Below are positions 1 through 11,760 of a stretch of DNA of 64,000 bases, piece by piece (positions within the stretch are counted from its first letter, which is position 1; every line of letters begins with the position of its first letter). The stretch comes from Talpa occidentalis (taxonomy: Eukaryota; Chordata; Mammalia; Eulipotyphla; Talpidae). The notes beneath the pieces are model-generated. The model had not been told where the DNA came from. It made no database searches and was given only the letters and a program-made list of their open reading frames with translations. A program made the translations under genes and the position numbers. The DNA lies in contig NW_023604295.1 of NCBI RefSeq assembly GCF_014898055.3, positions 135,624,676 through 135,688,675 on the forward strand, given 5' to 3'.

Positions 1-2204
1 TTAAGCACCACAGAATTCCAGTTTTACATAAATTCTTCCAGAAAATTCTTTTAAGTTTAGAATTCCCATATAAGCAACAAAATACACTCCAAGAGAAAAG
101 ACAACCAAACCAATTTCCATCATGTTTAAAGACAGAAATTTCACTATGAACACATGGCCTTATCCTTTAAATAAGTTAACTCGTTAGCTAATATAATGGG
201 TATTCTGGTACATTGAATTTTGGCTTTAAGTAAACTTCTTTCATCACAGAATGGCAAGTGGCAAGTGAGCATGTGTATGTTGTTAGAAGACTAAAAATAT
301 ATCCAAATGTGGATGTAACAATTATCTAAGTAACAGATTGCAAATATTTACAAGCAAAATTAATTTGGCTTCTCAGTTTGAATTGCAGTTTACAAACACC
401 AGTACAAACCAGCATGTATGTCAGCATGAATAGGTGCTTGTCAGCTGGTTATCATTAGTGATACCCTAACATGGCCTTGCTGATGAAGGGTCTGGAGGAC
501 AGGCAGACATTGGCCACCAAATAAATTCCCCAAGTGTAGAGGTCTGCTGAATTATCACAAACACAGCACACCTCTCCAACATGCACAACTAGGCTCCTGG
601 TGAATGGTAAAACAAATGGGTTTTGCTTCCTTGTTCTCAAAATGTATAAAACAAGGTATTGTTTCAAGACATGAAATATATAAATTAAAGATGTCAACAG
701 TTTGGTATAATGCATCCAAACTCACTGCCTCTCAGAATCTCCAGCATGTGTTTACTTGACTTCAGGCTCAAACTGCTGGCTCTTTGCACAGAACTCAGTT
801 ATTTTATGTTCTTACTGTAATCATTGTTCTCAGATAACTGTCTTACCTTTTAAAAAAGTTGCCAAAGGAAATATATTCTAGAAGAATGTTGACGATTCAG
901 GATAGCTTTGCTTCTGAACCCTCAAATTCCTCACTGCCACCTACACACAGATTTTTAGTACACTTTATTAATGTTGGATCTATAAATACCATTATAACAC
1001 TGCAAAGAAGGAAAAAAAAAAACATGAACATAAAATTACTTATGTCACCTGGCCAATTTCAGAGTTGTCACTTGTTTATTTACTGCATTATTCCTTTGGA
1101 ATAAAATACATTTTAGATATTTAGACTTTACTCCTCACTGAAGATCCAGTACATCTGATCATGCTCCTTGGGTAAGTCGGAGTATAGTGACTGTGGGGAT
1201 TAAGCTGAAAGATCCAAGCCTCACTGTTGTGACTACGAATTTGTACAAAAAGTTCCTTTGTAGCACTGGTGGGAAGGCTCTGGTGGGGGTTCTGGTGTTT
1301 TAGAGAGATTATTCTGTTTGCCTCTCCAGATCTGTCCTTTCCTTTGCTCTGCTCTGTCCTATGTACCAGGAATCTGATATGTGCATGCTACAGTAACCTC
1401 ACCTCCTAGACTATGGCTTTTCATGAAATTTTGCCAAAAGAAAGCACTGGTTGGAGAGCAGAGAAGGTTTCATTTCTTACCTGTGATTGCAACTTCTGTC
1501 ATCTTCACTCCCTCATGGGTAGTTCTTGTAGAGTCTTGTAATAACTTGTAATGTCTCGACTGTTGCTCAACCATAGGTATATGACCATCAGTTTTTGTTT
1601 CCCTTTGCTCTGCTCACATCTCTAGAAGTAGTCCTTTGTTAAACTTTCCAATTTTGCTTCTTAAAATGTGTCGTTTCATGCCAAAATCCTGAAAGATACA
1701 ATAGCTGGTATCACAAATGATCCCAGCACACATACCATGACACTGGCATTTTAGGTGTATATATAATTCACACATATAACTCCTAATCAGGAGATGTGAA
1801 CCACTGGTAATCTAGAGCATTCAGTAGCATGCTCAGTGGCACCATGGCTCAAGAACTGGTTGAGATTGAGATGTCACTATAGGTATCAAGTACTTTGTGA
1901 ACATCCATAATGACAATCATTGTTTGGTAGGCTAGCTAATTCCAGTGTTTGCGTATAATTTTTAGAAATTCATAAATGCATATAAGTTTTAGAAATTCAC
2001 AAAATATTCAACTTGCCAATATGCATAGTGATCAAAAATCTTTAATTGTGATTTTAAAGAAATATCCTTTCTTCTTAAGTCTAATCCAATGTCTGTTTTA
2101 AGAGTTTTACAGTTAGAAGATCAGTTAAATATACCTTCTCATGATAAGATGCATATTCTTGGGAATGAGCAGGGAACATTTGAATAGAGGGAGAAGAGAC
2201 TGAA
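1..2204. other. No gene or confidently recognised repeat
   Basis: AT-rich sequence in which I recognise no exon, RNA gene or repeat. An 86-codon minus-strand open frame at 455-715 has no domain, signal peptide or splice context that I recognise, and its length is ordinary for this composition. Degraded old repeats may be hidden here. Confidence 0.5.
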
Positions 2205-2492
2205 TTTTTTTAAATAGTTATTTATTTTTACACAATTCTTTTACACAAGAATTATTTATTTTTACTACAGTCCAGAAGCATGGGAGGGTGAGAGGATTCA
2301 CCAGAGACAGAGTGGGGAGCAGAACAGGCAGACTGACCGAAATACACTGTTGAGGGGAGCAGCGGGTGAGACAGGACAGGTCTGCTGTGCCATGTGGGTC
2401 AGCTCCCTGGCCGGGGATTGAGCACAGGCCTTAGCCATGGACTTGCACAGGTGAGAGTGCTGAGACTTAACCACTAGACCATCAGGGAGGCC
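2205..2492 (-). mobile_element. tRNA-Glu-like SINE, diverged copy
   Basis: Read on the minus strand, the copy begins with GGCCTCCCTGATGG at 2492 and runs through the shared body (TGCTCCCCTCAACAG, GTCTCTGGTGAATCCTCTCACCC) to a TTTATT-rich tail at the left. The tail region carries a second TTATTTATTTTTAC-like stretch, so it is duplicated or expanded. The B-box area is degraded (gattgagcac in place of gatcgaac), and no target duplication is visible, which suggests an older copy. Confidence 0.85.
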
Positions 2493-3801
2493 AACCACTC
2501 TTCTTCTTCTATGAGAAACTACCACAACCTTCGCTCTGGATCCCTAACACCCGTGGACAGAGGTGCTCCCAATAAATGCTATCCATGCCTCCCTTTTTCT
2601 CCAAGCCCATAATAAAAGTAGATACAAATGATGCTTCCATTGAGAAGTAAAAAGCTTGTTCTGGAAAGGGGTATGTTTTATATCAAAGGAGTTGCTATAT
2701 ACTTCCAATTTGTTGCACACAGTTTATGAAGAATGTGTAGAGATGGTTTTTAAGAGCACTAAACCAGGGAGAATGTTCAACCATGAGAAGTGGATCAAGC
2801 AGAACTTATGGATGTGTGTTATTTCCCTTGGAATGGGGCTTAATCTTAGCCTGGATATCTAGGAATGGCATAGGGAGAAAATTGGAATCTTAATTCAATC
2901 TATTTCTATTAATGACATAGAAATTCTCTAGCACCCTTAACATTCTTCAAGTAGGTGTACAAAAGCTCAGCGAGTGGGCATGGTAAAAAAAAAAATATGA
3001 TTGCGAACTTCTCAGACACCATTTACTACAGTAACTATTTACTATCCCAGAGGACACTCCATTTATCAAGGCATTAAAAAGCAGGAAGAGGGTAGCAATT
3101 GAGAAGAGACCTAAGATGTGCTCATTTCTTTATCCAGCTAATCACATTGTTATGTGATTATCTGTTGACAAGTAAACAAAATATTCAATTTTCATTTATC
3201 GATTTTCATACTGTAGGTCTATAAAAAACTTTAAGGAAATTTTTAAAAATGTGTTAGCAATGGTAACACACACATTCCTAGAAAAAAAAATGACTCAGTG
3301 ACTGTTTTCTGTAGGCCTGTGATAATGATGAGAAAAGCCTCAAAGGAACTGGATTTCCCATATTCAGTGGGGCAATAAGATTCCAACAGAAATAAATCTG
3401 ACATAATTAGCATGATGTGCCATAGCATGATGGAGGGAACATTTTGCTGTGGAGCATGGTGGTCTATGGCTAATTGATGGAAGGTCCCTGTGAAGTTTAC
3501 GTCTGGGAGGTCTTCTATGGAGCTGCTTGGCCTATGAAACTGGAAAGTGTCTGGGACTATTGGCAGAAACCTTACTTGAGTTAATCTAATGTGGATTCTC
3601 AGCCAATAATAATAATGCACAATGAATAATCCTCACAACTTACCCCAGAGGATCAGGAAAATAATAGACCCATATTTTCCTAATGATGCTATTGATGAAA
3701 TCTACGAGGCTCTGGGGGCACAAACCACCACTGAGGTCTGAGTTGGTGCTCAGCAGGGTCAAGTTACAAATAGTCTTGGTCTGGGTCCAAGGATTCTAGT
3801 C
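2493..3801. other. No gene recognised
   Basis: AT-rich interval. The minus-strand open frame at 3243-3620 (125 codons) has no domain that I know. The stretch 3240-3790 is less AT-rich than its surroundings and lies just upstream of the ERVL-like relic on the same strand, so it could be more of that retroviral interior. I could not match it. Confidence 0.4.
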
Positions 3802-3816
3802 AATGTATAAGTTTAG

Positions 3817-4101
3817 GGTCTCCCTGGTGGTGCAGAGGGTTGAGACGCAACCTATGAAGCTATCTATCCACAGCCTCTGCAGTGCGAGTTCGATCCCTGG
3901 ATGGCCAGGGAGTGGCCCACATGGCTCAGCAGACCTCTCCTGGCTTGCCCACTGCTCCCCTCAGCAGTGCACTTCTGTCCATCTGCCTGTTTTGTTCCCC
4001 ACTCTGTCTCTGGTGAATCCTCTCACCTCTTGCACCTCTGGCCTGTACCCCAGCTCTTGTGTGCATAAATAAATAAATCTTTAAAAAAAAAAAAAAGAAA
4101 A
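3817..4101 (+). mobile_element. tRNA-Glu-like SINE with 15-bp target duplication
   Basis: The copy starts with GGTCTCCCTGGTGGTGC, has a B box of the form GTTCGATCCCTGG, the shared body, and an AAATAAATAAATCTTTAAA plus A-rich tail. The flanks AATGTATAAGTTTAG (3802-3816) and AATGTGTAAGTTTAG (4103-4117) form a target-site duplication with one mismatch. The tail belongs to the 'CTCTGGCCTGTACCCCAG' subfamily. An 89-codon frame at 3803-4072 is only read-through of the SINE. Confidence 0.93.
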
Positions 4102-4578
4102 AAATGTGTAAGTTTAGTGGTCATTTCCTGAGCCCCAATATATATGTGAGACTATAAGAAGTTACTAGGCTAATCCATACTTTTATTCTCTAATTTTCTA
4201 AGGAGTGAGGTGGATACTTGTGGCCAGGGCTTAGTGGAAACTGATGAAACTATTCCAATCTACATGCCAAGACAGGAAACTTAAATAAACGGTGAAACTC
4301 TGGAGAACTGTATGCATTATTGCCTCTATCAGGGATTTGAAAAATGCAGGAGTGTTAATGCCTATGAAATCCTTATTTACCTCAGCTGGTCTTATCCCAA
4401 ACTTAGTTAGTCTTATCCCAAACTGGCTTGATATTGAAGAATAACTGTGGTTTATCATGTTATTTATTAGGTGGTGACTCTGATTGAAGTGGTTGTTCTT
4501 TGGTGTCTTAACTAGGGCAAATCACTAAACACAAGACATTCAGCTATTGCTGTAGCAGTGCATTCTCTGTCATTTCCA

Positions 4579-4600
4579 TAATATATATATATATATATAT
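4579..4600. repeat. (AT)n microsatellite
   Basis: Uninterrupted AT dinucleotides of about 22 bases, followed by an A-rich AAAATAAAAAATT stretch. Confidence 0.9.
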
Positions 4601-4670
4601 AAAATAAAAAATTAAAAAATTAAAAAAGATGAAAACTGGTAAAAAAATAATCAAAAGTACTTTGTTTTCT

Positions 4671-4971
4671 TTTTTTTAAGATTTTTTTTTAATAGAGGCA
4701 TGTTTTATTTATTTATTTGTTTGTTTGTTTGTTTATACAAGCACTGGGTACAGTCAGAAGCTCGGGAGGGTGAGAATTCACCAGACACAGAGTGGGGAAC
4801 AGAACAGGCAGACTGACGGGGTACACTGCTGAGGGGCGCAGCGGGCGGCAGGAGAGGTCTGCGCACCATGTGGGACCCTCCTCCGGTGGCCGGGAAGCAG
4901 CTGGGGATCGAACCGGCGCCGCTGGCAGCTTCGCAACCCAGCGCTCAACCGCTGCGCCACTGGGGAGGCCC
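4671..4971 (-). mobile_element. Young-looking tRNA-Glu-like SINE, 'GACTGTACCCAGTGCTTG' subfamily
   Basis: Perfect target duplication AGTACTTTGTTTTCT at 4656-4670 and 4972-4986. On the minus strand the head GGGCCTCCCAGTGGCGCAGC is intact and the tRNA region keeps several CpGs (GCGCTGGGTTGCGAAGCTGC, CGGCGCCGGTTCGATCCCC). A GGAGGAGGGTCCC insertion marks the subfamily. The tail contains a (TTTG)n/(CAAA)n run at about 4717-4735 as well as TTTATT units. Retained CpGs, a clean duplication and close likeness to the copy at 58341-58639 argue for recent insertion. Short open frames on both strands here are artefacts of the SINE. Confidence 0.95.
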
Positions 4972-4986
4972 AGTACTTTGTTTTCT

Positions 4987-6374
4987 TATGAGAAATTGCA
5001 CCAATACTAATCTGCATCGAGTTCATATTAACCCTCCTGTTCTTTTCATAATAGAGTTACATCTTTAACTTTTTTCTTTCTCACAAAACAGTACCTTGGT
5101 TAATGATATTAGAGACATTTTCTAAAGTTCTATTCTAGTCCAGTAAAAGACATTATACTAATGAATGAGTGAGAAACACATGGGCCAAAAGTCAGAGAAA
5201 ACCCTAATGGCAGTTAAGGGACTTGCCACTACCATGAAGTCTTCCAGATTCAGAAGTATAGATATTGTGGCCATAGGTTCTCTAAAATGAGACAAATTGA
5301 TACATTTGGTGCACCATACACCCAAAAAGTAGAGACAACACTTGGTAGATGTCTTTGGATTTTGCTGGAAACAGAAATCACATTTGGAGTACTTCTCAGA
5401 CCTATCATGTAGCCTATGAGGCCATCAAATTTTAGAGAGGACGGGAATTAAGGGAAGACTGTAGCAAATACAAATACAGGTAAATTATATTAATAGCCAT
5501 GGACTCAAAGGTGCTGAGAGTGTCTGTGACAGATGGGGATGTTTTATAGGGTCTCTGCCTGGCTCCAAGAGGGAAAACAGAGATGAAATTCCTAATGTTT
5601 TAGCATAATTCCAAGTCTTTCTTTATTTAAAGCTATTTTCTCTTTGGAAATCAGATAATAGTTGCTATTAGAGTCTCTTTTAGCCAGAATAACTACCACG
5701 CGGTATCAAATGTCTATGCAAATTTAACACAATCCGCAAGCAGGTTGTTACTACATTCACTGAATCATAAGTTGAACTTGTAACATTTTATTAAATGAAT
5801 ATAGTACACCAATACATCATTTCTCAATATCTTCTTTAATAAGATTTTGTGACTCAACCATTTGGGGAACAGTAATTTTTTTGTTCCTGTTATTTTCATT
5901 CAAAGAACAATTGCTGCCCAAGAGAAAGTAAGAGACCTCCTGAGGGTGTTGTTCTCTTTCCTCTTCCATTTTTGTTTTCAGACATCTTTTACCTTCTGTT
6001 TTCTGAAATGGAAAAAAGTGTGTGTCCTGGATCACAGGACCCTTGACTCGTAGCTTCTGCTGTGGTTTGGCAGTTAATATACCAGTTGCACATATTAGAG
6101 GGTAAGAGAATAGAATTCAGAGTATTCTTCCCTTTTATCCCTCTGTGATTGACTGTGATTTTGCAGAAGTGGTTTTCTTTATTATGATCGCAGCAATGAA
6201 TAAGTGTGCCTTCCTCCATGACGACCAAGCTCTGATAGACAATGGAATTACATCTGCATCTTCTTCCCTTACCACTCTAGAGCTAGGTGGGGTACTATCT
6301 TCTCCCTCTATTTTATCCTCGATGCTTTATCATCCTTTCTTGTTTCCTGTTAATTTATCCATGTAATTCCTTTT
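4987..6374. other. ERVL relic to about 5630, then no recognised feature
   Basis: Beyond the pol relic I see no gene. Overlapping short frames at 5817-6053 and 5989-6366 on both strands lie in sequence with no recognisable domains or splice structure. Confidence 0.4.
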
Positions 6375-6580
6375 TTTTGGTATGAAAATATTATATATAT
6401 ACACATATATTTATAACATCATCCTTCATTTATGTACAGTGTATGATTTCCCCATGGAATTCCCACCACCAGTTCACCCATGCATCATCGCCATAGTCCC
6501 TTGTGCTCTTCCCACACCTGTCCTGATCCCTCTCCCTCCTCCACCTCCTTTACAGAATGTCTCTGGTCTATGATTGCCTG
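6375..6580 (-). mobile_element. LINE-1 3' UTR fragment, antisense
   Basis: Reads as the complement of the L1 3' end. The diagnostic blocks AATTCCCACCACC and GAATGTCTCTGGTCTATGATTGCCTGTTG are shared, with differences, with the antisense L1 pieces at 7565 and 44342 and with the 3' end of the sense L1 at 40817-42905. It contains CT-rich CCCTCTCCCTCCTCCACCTCC. More diverged than the 7565 copy, so probably an older subfamily. Confidence 0.75.
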
Positions 6581-6892
6581 TTGATTTTTAATAATCATTC
6601 ATGAAAATGTCTTCATTTACAACAAAAATATGGTATCTGCTTACTGCCAAGAACTTGACAGTTACAGGCAGCATGAAGCTCCTGAGTTTCTAAGGGTAGA
6701 GAAGGGAAACAGATGGCAGGAGTATAGAATGAAGAATAAAGGCAAATGAGAAGTACTAAATGCAATGCTTACCCCTTCCAGATTTTGCTTCATCAATGAG
6801 ATTTTGTAAAATAATGTGAAAGACTAATTAGAAGATCACATCTTAGATAGCATTTTTTCTCTATATATAATATGATATAGAAACTAAGTTTT

Positions 6893-7157
6893 ATTTTCTT
6901 TTATTTTTTAAAGATTATTTATGCATACAAGAGCTGGGGTACGGGCCAGAGATGTGGGGGGTGAGAGGATTCACCAGAGACAGAGTGGGGAGCAGAACAG
7001 GCAGATTGACTGAAGTAAACTGCTGAGGGGAGCAGCAGGCGAGACAGGAGAGGTCTGCTGCGTCATGTGGGTTGCTCTCTGGCGGGCCAGGGATCGAACT
7101 TGTGCTGCAGAGGCTGCGGATTGCTTCATAGTGTTGTGCTTAGCCCCTTGTGCCACC
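6893..7157 (-). mobile_element. tRNA-Glu-like SINE lacking its extreme 5' end
   Basis: Target duplication ACTAAGTTTT at 6883-6892 and 7158-7167. On the minus strand the element starts at GGTGGCACAAGGGG without the usual GGGCCTCCCT, so the insertion is slightly 5'-truncated. The body and a CATAAATAATCTTTAAAAAATAAAA-type tail are present. It belongs to the 'GGCCCGTACCCCAGCTCTTG' tail group. Confidence 0.92.
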
Positions 7158-7167
7158 ACTAAGTTTT

Positions 7168-7564
7168 TAAATAAACATAGTAAACATTTCAACATTAGAC
7201 ACATTTTCCTCAAACCACTTTATTTTTCTGTTCCTTATTTTTCTGTTATTGAAACAGAATATAAAAATATGCATTTTTATATTGCCTATTACAGCTGTAA
7301 GTCATGTTGAAGTGAACATGTTAAAGAGTCTCCTAAATGAAATTATTTTTGAGCTCCAGTTGCCATAACAACTTTCTTTACCTCTCCAGTAGTGTTGAAT
7401 TAAATATGAAATCACATATGCTTCTTATAGGCATTAAATCACAAGTGCTGACATGCAAAATAAAATATTAAAAAAAAAACTTATGGTTTGAGGAGCAAAG
7501 TTCAACTGTAATAATTAACTAGCAGCATAGCTTAATTCACGTGTTTTTTATAAATAATGTTACT
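7168..7564. other. No gene recognised
   Basis: AT-rich spacer between a SINE and an antisense L1. A short A run lies near 7471. No other recognisable feature. Confidence 0.5.
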
Positions 7565-7975
7565 ATTCTTTTTTTGTTTATGCCTTTACATTATTTATTT
7601 ATTATTATTATTGTTTTAATTTTATATATTATACATCATTTTTCATTTTTATACAATGTATGCATTTTCATCTTGCTTATAGTCCCCATACAATTCCCAC
7701 CACCTTTGTTTTGCTCGTACTTCCTCCCCCCTCAAAGTGTGTCTCTGGTTTATAGTTGCTTGTTGAGTTTGATTTTTTACTTTATTGTAATTAGTCTGTT
7801 TCCTGGTCCCTTGTTTAGGTTTTCTAAATTCCTGCTATGTGTGAGGCCATCTGGTATTTTTCTTTTTCTTTCTGGCTTATTTTACTGAGCATGATCCCTT
7901 CCAGCTCCATCCATGTTGCTGCAAATTGCATGAGTTTATCTTTTTGATTACTGAGTAATATTCCACTATTATTCA
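7565..7975 (-). mobile_element. LINE-1 3' end, antisense
   Basis: Complement of the ORF2 C-terminus plus 3' UTR. From right to left it holds GGAATATTACTCAGTAATC, the GATGGAGCTGGAAGGGATCATG block, then CAGAAAGAAAAAG. The UTR at the left has GTGCATACATTG-type sequence and CACCACC. The same blocks occur in sense at 42520-42905. Reading frames are broken. The left end merges with a TTATTATTATT stretch corresponding to the A-rich tail. Confidence 0.88.
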
Positions 7976-8589
7976 ACATAACAATCCAATTCATTTTCTT
8001 GACTCTTGAAAATGAGTTTTAAAAAAGTACAGAAGGTAATGATTTCTTTATATATTATATAGACATCATCATTCTGCTGTAGAGGTACATGGTGTATAAA
8101 TTTTCTAGAAGGAAATAACATAATGTACACAATAGTTTAAAAATTAACAGGACAATACAAAGGTACGTCTCATTTTTCAAGTGTACATTTTATCAAAGGT
8201 ATACACATATTTTATACATTGGGTATATTATAATTGAATTCAAATTACCTTTCTATTCTAGAGTATCATAATCTTTACTTGAATTGATTTCTAGATGGAC
8301 ATAATCTGAATTATTAGTTTGAAAATACTTAAACTGAAAGTGATACAGAAAGTGAATAAAACTTAATAGTTTCAAATCATCAGTATGTTTACTGAATAAA
8401 TGGTACTGTTAACAAATGTTCTTGTCCCTGAAAGGTTATAATAATCATTATACTACACTGACTAGACTACTAGTGTTTCAATTTACTTATTAGTAATGAT
8501 GTTGCATGCCTAATGGAAAAGAACAAAATACTTAAAGTACAATGCATGCGTATTCATATAAAATATTAATTTAATCTTTTGGTAGTAAA
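7976..8589. other. No gene recognised
   Basis: AT-rich, with no recognised repeat or exon. Confidence 0.5.
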
Positions 8590-9160
8590 TTTGGGAGTGC
8601 TCATATCTTTTCAAGATCTTGATTTCAATTTTTTTTTCATAAATACTGCAAGAGGGATTGCTGGATTGTATGGCAGTTCTCTTTTTTTTTTTATTTTTGA
8701 GGATCCTCTGTACTATTTTCCACCATGACTGCAAGATTCAACAATGTATGGATTGATTATCCTCTCCAAAACGTTGTTGTCTTTTTTTTTATTATTATTA
8801 TAGCCAACCATCCAGGTGTAAACAGTTATCTCATTTGCAATCCCCTATTAGTTATACTGAGCAGGTTTTCATAAATGTGTTGGCATTTGTGTATCTTCTT
8901 TAGAGAAATGGGTATTCAAGTCATTAACCCACTTCATAATTAGATTATTAGAATTTTTACTATTGACATAGGAATTTGGTTATATTTTAGAGATTAATCT
9001 TGTCAGAGAGCTGGCTTGTAATTTTTTTAATGCCATCCCATAGGTTGTCATTTCATTGTGTTGACTGTTTCCTTCGCTGTACAGAAGCTGCTTTTTGGAG
9101 ATGTAGTCCTAATTACTTATTTTTGTTTTTATTGTCAGTGCTTTCATGTCATATCTGCTG
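8590..9160 (-). mobile_element. Older LINE-1 ORF2 fragment, antisense
   Basis: Complement of the ORF2 region lying upstream of the C-terminus. Recognisable motifs are GGGATTGCTGGATTGTATGG, GAGGATCCTCTGTACTATTT, TTGTCAGAGAGCTGGCTTG and CGCTGTACAGAAGCTGCTTTT. It is much more diverged than the L1 at 40817, carries T-run insertions at about 8681 and 8783, and codes for nothing. Confidence 0.8.
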
Positions 9161-11655
9161 ATTCCCCACTTTACCAATGAATGAATTGAAGGAATTCTTT
9201 TCCAAGTTTATAAAAGACTATCATGGTGTCTGACAATAGCACATGCTCAAACACTATTTCTTAGAAAATTATAGGAAGCTATTAGAACTCTGAACTTTTG
9301 TTACCAAAGTGTATTTTTCTTATAGTGTCCAATAAGAAATGAGAAGAAAGGAATGAAGTCCCAGTGACTAAAGATTTTATAGATTTTTTTTCTCCTCCAC
9401 AGAATTGGGTACAAATGAATACCACACACCAATCAGATGACTCAGTTTTATTTTCTCAGTAGGGATAAGTGAAGAAGTGGGCTGCATGGAGTGAGTCAGA
9501 AATATTAGAAAGTTGCTCAGGAAGCAGAACCCTTCAGAGAAAGAACCTGAGCTTAGAGAAACATTCCAAACATTGAAAGCATCTTTCATTATGTAAGCCA
9601 TCAAACCCATTATCTAATTATTCCTATTGTCTCATTTTAAAAATGTATTATCTCCTCATGTAATGTCTAAAATTACTAAAAGGATGCAAAATTATTAGCA
9701 TGAGGAAGAGCTAAGTGTACTTCTTTCATTAATAACTAAGGGTAATGAACTTCAGCAAAACCACAGAGCTCCTTTAATCTTCATAGTTCTATCCAGAATA
9801 CTATATCAATTTTATAAAGTCAGCAGTACATATAATCTGAATAAACTCTGAAACTTTATAAATTCTAAAACTATCTTTCTATTGCTGCTCTATAAAGTGA
9901 AACACTTATTTCTAGCCACTGAATAATCTTAAAGTAAAACAAGGATTTTCTTCTGTAAACTTATCTATAATGTTCCTTTATGTGCTAGAATTAGAAGTCA
10001 CAAAATAGAAAACGACAACCAAGCTTATCGCTTGACAAATTTACTTCATTTGTGCTACTCTGGACTTCTTCTCCCACTTTCCATAAGCCAACAATCTAGA
10101 AAGGCAAGGCCAATGGTAATAAGTAATTACGGACAATGTTATTCTCAATTCCCAAATTGAACTGAGCTGAGGCAGAAAATTTAGTTTCCCTTCTGAGAAG
10201 GCGTGATTTCTATCAGCACTTCAGGGAGTGAAGAAAGCTTTAAGCTGCTTCAGTTTGAGACAATTACTTGTTGAAAATTCTTGCAAACCTTAATTCTGTG
10301 AGTTGTTCTCTTCTAAGACATATTTGAGAGGGAAGAAGAGAGAGAGAAATGAAAAGGTGAGAGACATAACTAAGAGAGGTTACTGTGATTCCCTGCAACT
10401 TCCTCATCAAAGCTTATGTGCTTCATTTACAAATATAAAATATAAGTGGTTTATATCTCTTTATCCAATTTTATTAATGCATTAAATTATGTAAATTCAG
10501 ACCAAATTAAAACCACTTGTCAAGTCATATGTTTTTGAACCAATTTATCAAATCTTAAATTTAAGATAGTCTATAATTATTATTTCTTTTATCAGTAATT
10601 TTCTGATTTTTTATAAAAAAGTGAACATATTTAGCATAGATTTCTTATGAAATAGTGCCCTTTGGTTTATGCCTCGATCTACAATTTAGCATTGCCTAGG
10701 ATTGTTTTAGTCAAGGGCAGGCAGCATGGTGTATAGATAGTGGTTCCAAGGTTCCTCTTGCCTAGTCACTTCAGGGTACACAAAGCCAGAATATCACAGG
10801 AGCAGTATGAGGTCAAGCATGACACAGGAGCTCTTCCAATAGCCCCCGCTGAACTGTATGTCAGTGAAATGGGGAACAAATATTTGGAATATAATATCCA
10901 CTCTATGACATTCCCCCTGTCTCTTCTGATATAATTTTATGGATAGACCCTTATCATAAGTGCCTGTCATATTTGTTTTTCTTTGTTTATTCTTAAGGAT
11001 CATTTTATAAATCAGTTACCAAATTACTATTAATTTTAAAGAATCCTGATGTTAAATGTTGCTCAAGATAAAGTAAATTTATGCTGTTTGTTCCATTATT
11101 TATACTCAGAAATCTCTGCACTTGAATACTAAGATAGAGTGATTAATAATGAAATGGCATTGAGTATTATGAACTCTTTTACCATAGAACCTATTTGAAT
11201 TTTGAGTAGTTTTACATGAACATTTCAGAGTAGGATATTGCAAAACGTTATAAAAATGGATTGTAGAAAACATCCATTATTGAAATAAAACAAGATAACA
11301 AAATATTTTTCCAAAAACAGAGCCATAATTTATAATATAGTTGGCAAGTCAAAGCAAACATTTATTTCCCATAAATCACTTAAGATCATTCAAAGAAAGA
11401 ATAACAAAACTCTTAAATAGTTCAGATTCCCTGCCTGGATATTATCCACTAGAGATAATTTGTTTCTCTAGTAAGGAGGGGGGACTGAGAATTTACTTTC
11501 CATTTTTCTCAAATGGAACTTTCTCATTATATGCTTAATTTCCTTCCAGTAACCAGTACCATCACAGGTAAGAAATACAAGTGTTAGGAAAACTAGCTAT
11601 CCTATGTGGTTATTATTTCTAGGTGTTTAAAACAGGGCTAAATACTGAATCCTGC
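9161..11655. other. 2.5 kb without recognised gene or repeat
   Basis: AT-rich sequence with no diagnostic L1, SINE or LTR motifs that I recognise. A weak MIR-like start (GGCAGCATGGTGTATAGATAG) occurs near 10720 and is not strong enough to call. Short frames at 9377-9610, 10303-10485 and 10740-11003 show no domain. Confidence 0.5.
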
Positions 11656-11659
11656 TACC

Positions 11660-11760
11660 TAGGCAGTGTGGTAGAACACTGGAATGAAATATGTAAGGAG
11701 TTGAGCAGAGACACAAGTACAATTTTCTAAGTTTTTTTTATCTATGAAAAATAGAAGCAT
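11660..11760 (+). mobile_element. Probable MIR SINE fragment
   Basis: GGCAGTGTGGTAGAACACTGG, followed about 70 bases later by a degraded 'tctatgaaaaatagaag' element, fits the MIR layout (head, then the counterpart of 'cctcatctgtaaaatggg'). Heavily mutated. Confidence 0.45.

Larger units (their letters stand above)
4190..5630 (+). pseudogene. Decayed ERVL-type endogenous retrovirus pol relic, split by a SINE
   Basis: About 4280-4430 reads, with breaks, like the start of a retroviral reverse transcriptase. About 5180-5620 resembles the later pol (RNase H side) of mammalian ERVL elements, ending with GTGTCTGTGACAGATGGGGATG and a following GGTCTCTGCCTGGCTCC block. Stops and frameshifts are throughout, so no protein can be made. 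A younger SINE at 4671-4971 and a TA microsatellite at 4579-4600 interrupt it. A 15-bp block GTCTTATCCCAAACT is repeated at 4389 and 4410. No LTR is recognised on either side. The assignment rests on remembered similarity to the family; the second half is stronger than the first. Confidence 0.5.

Noticed and set aside
455..715. 86-codon minus-strand frame with several cysteines
   Set aside because: No domain or exon boundary could be recognised. Left as unassigned sequence rather than called a gene.
3243..3620. 125-codon minus-strand frame
   Set aside because: No recognisable domain. Its length is possible by chance, and the region may be retroviral relic on the other strand.
3837..3920. tRNA-like A and B boxes (also in each other SINE copy)
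   Set aside because: They are the promoter remnants of SINEs. The anticodon arm and stems do not form a functional tRNA gene.
6382..6573. Proline-rich 63-codon frame
   Set aside because: Translation of the CT-rich complement of an L1 3' UTR.
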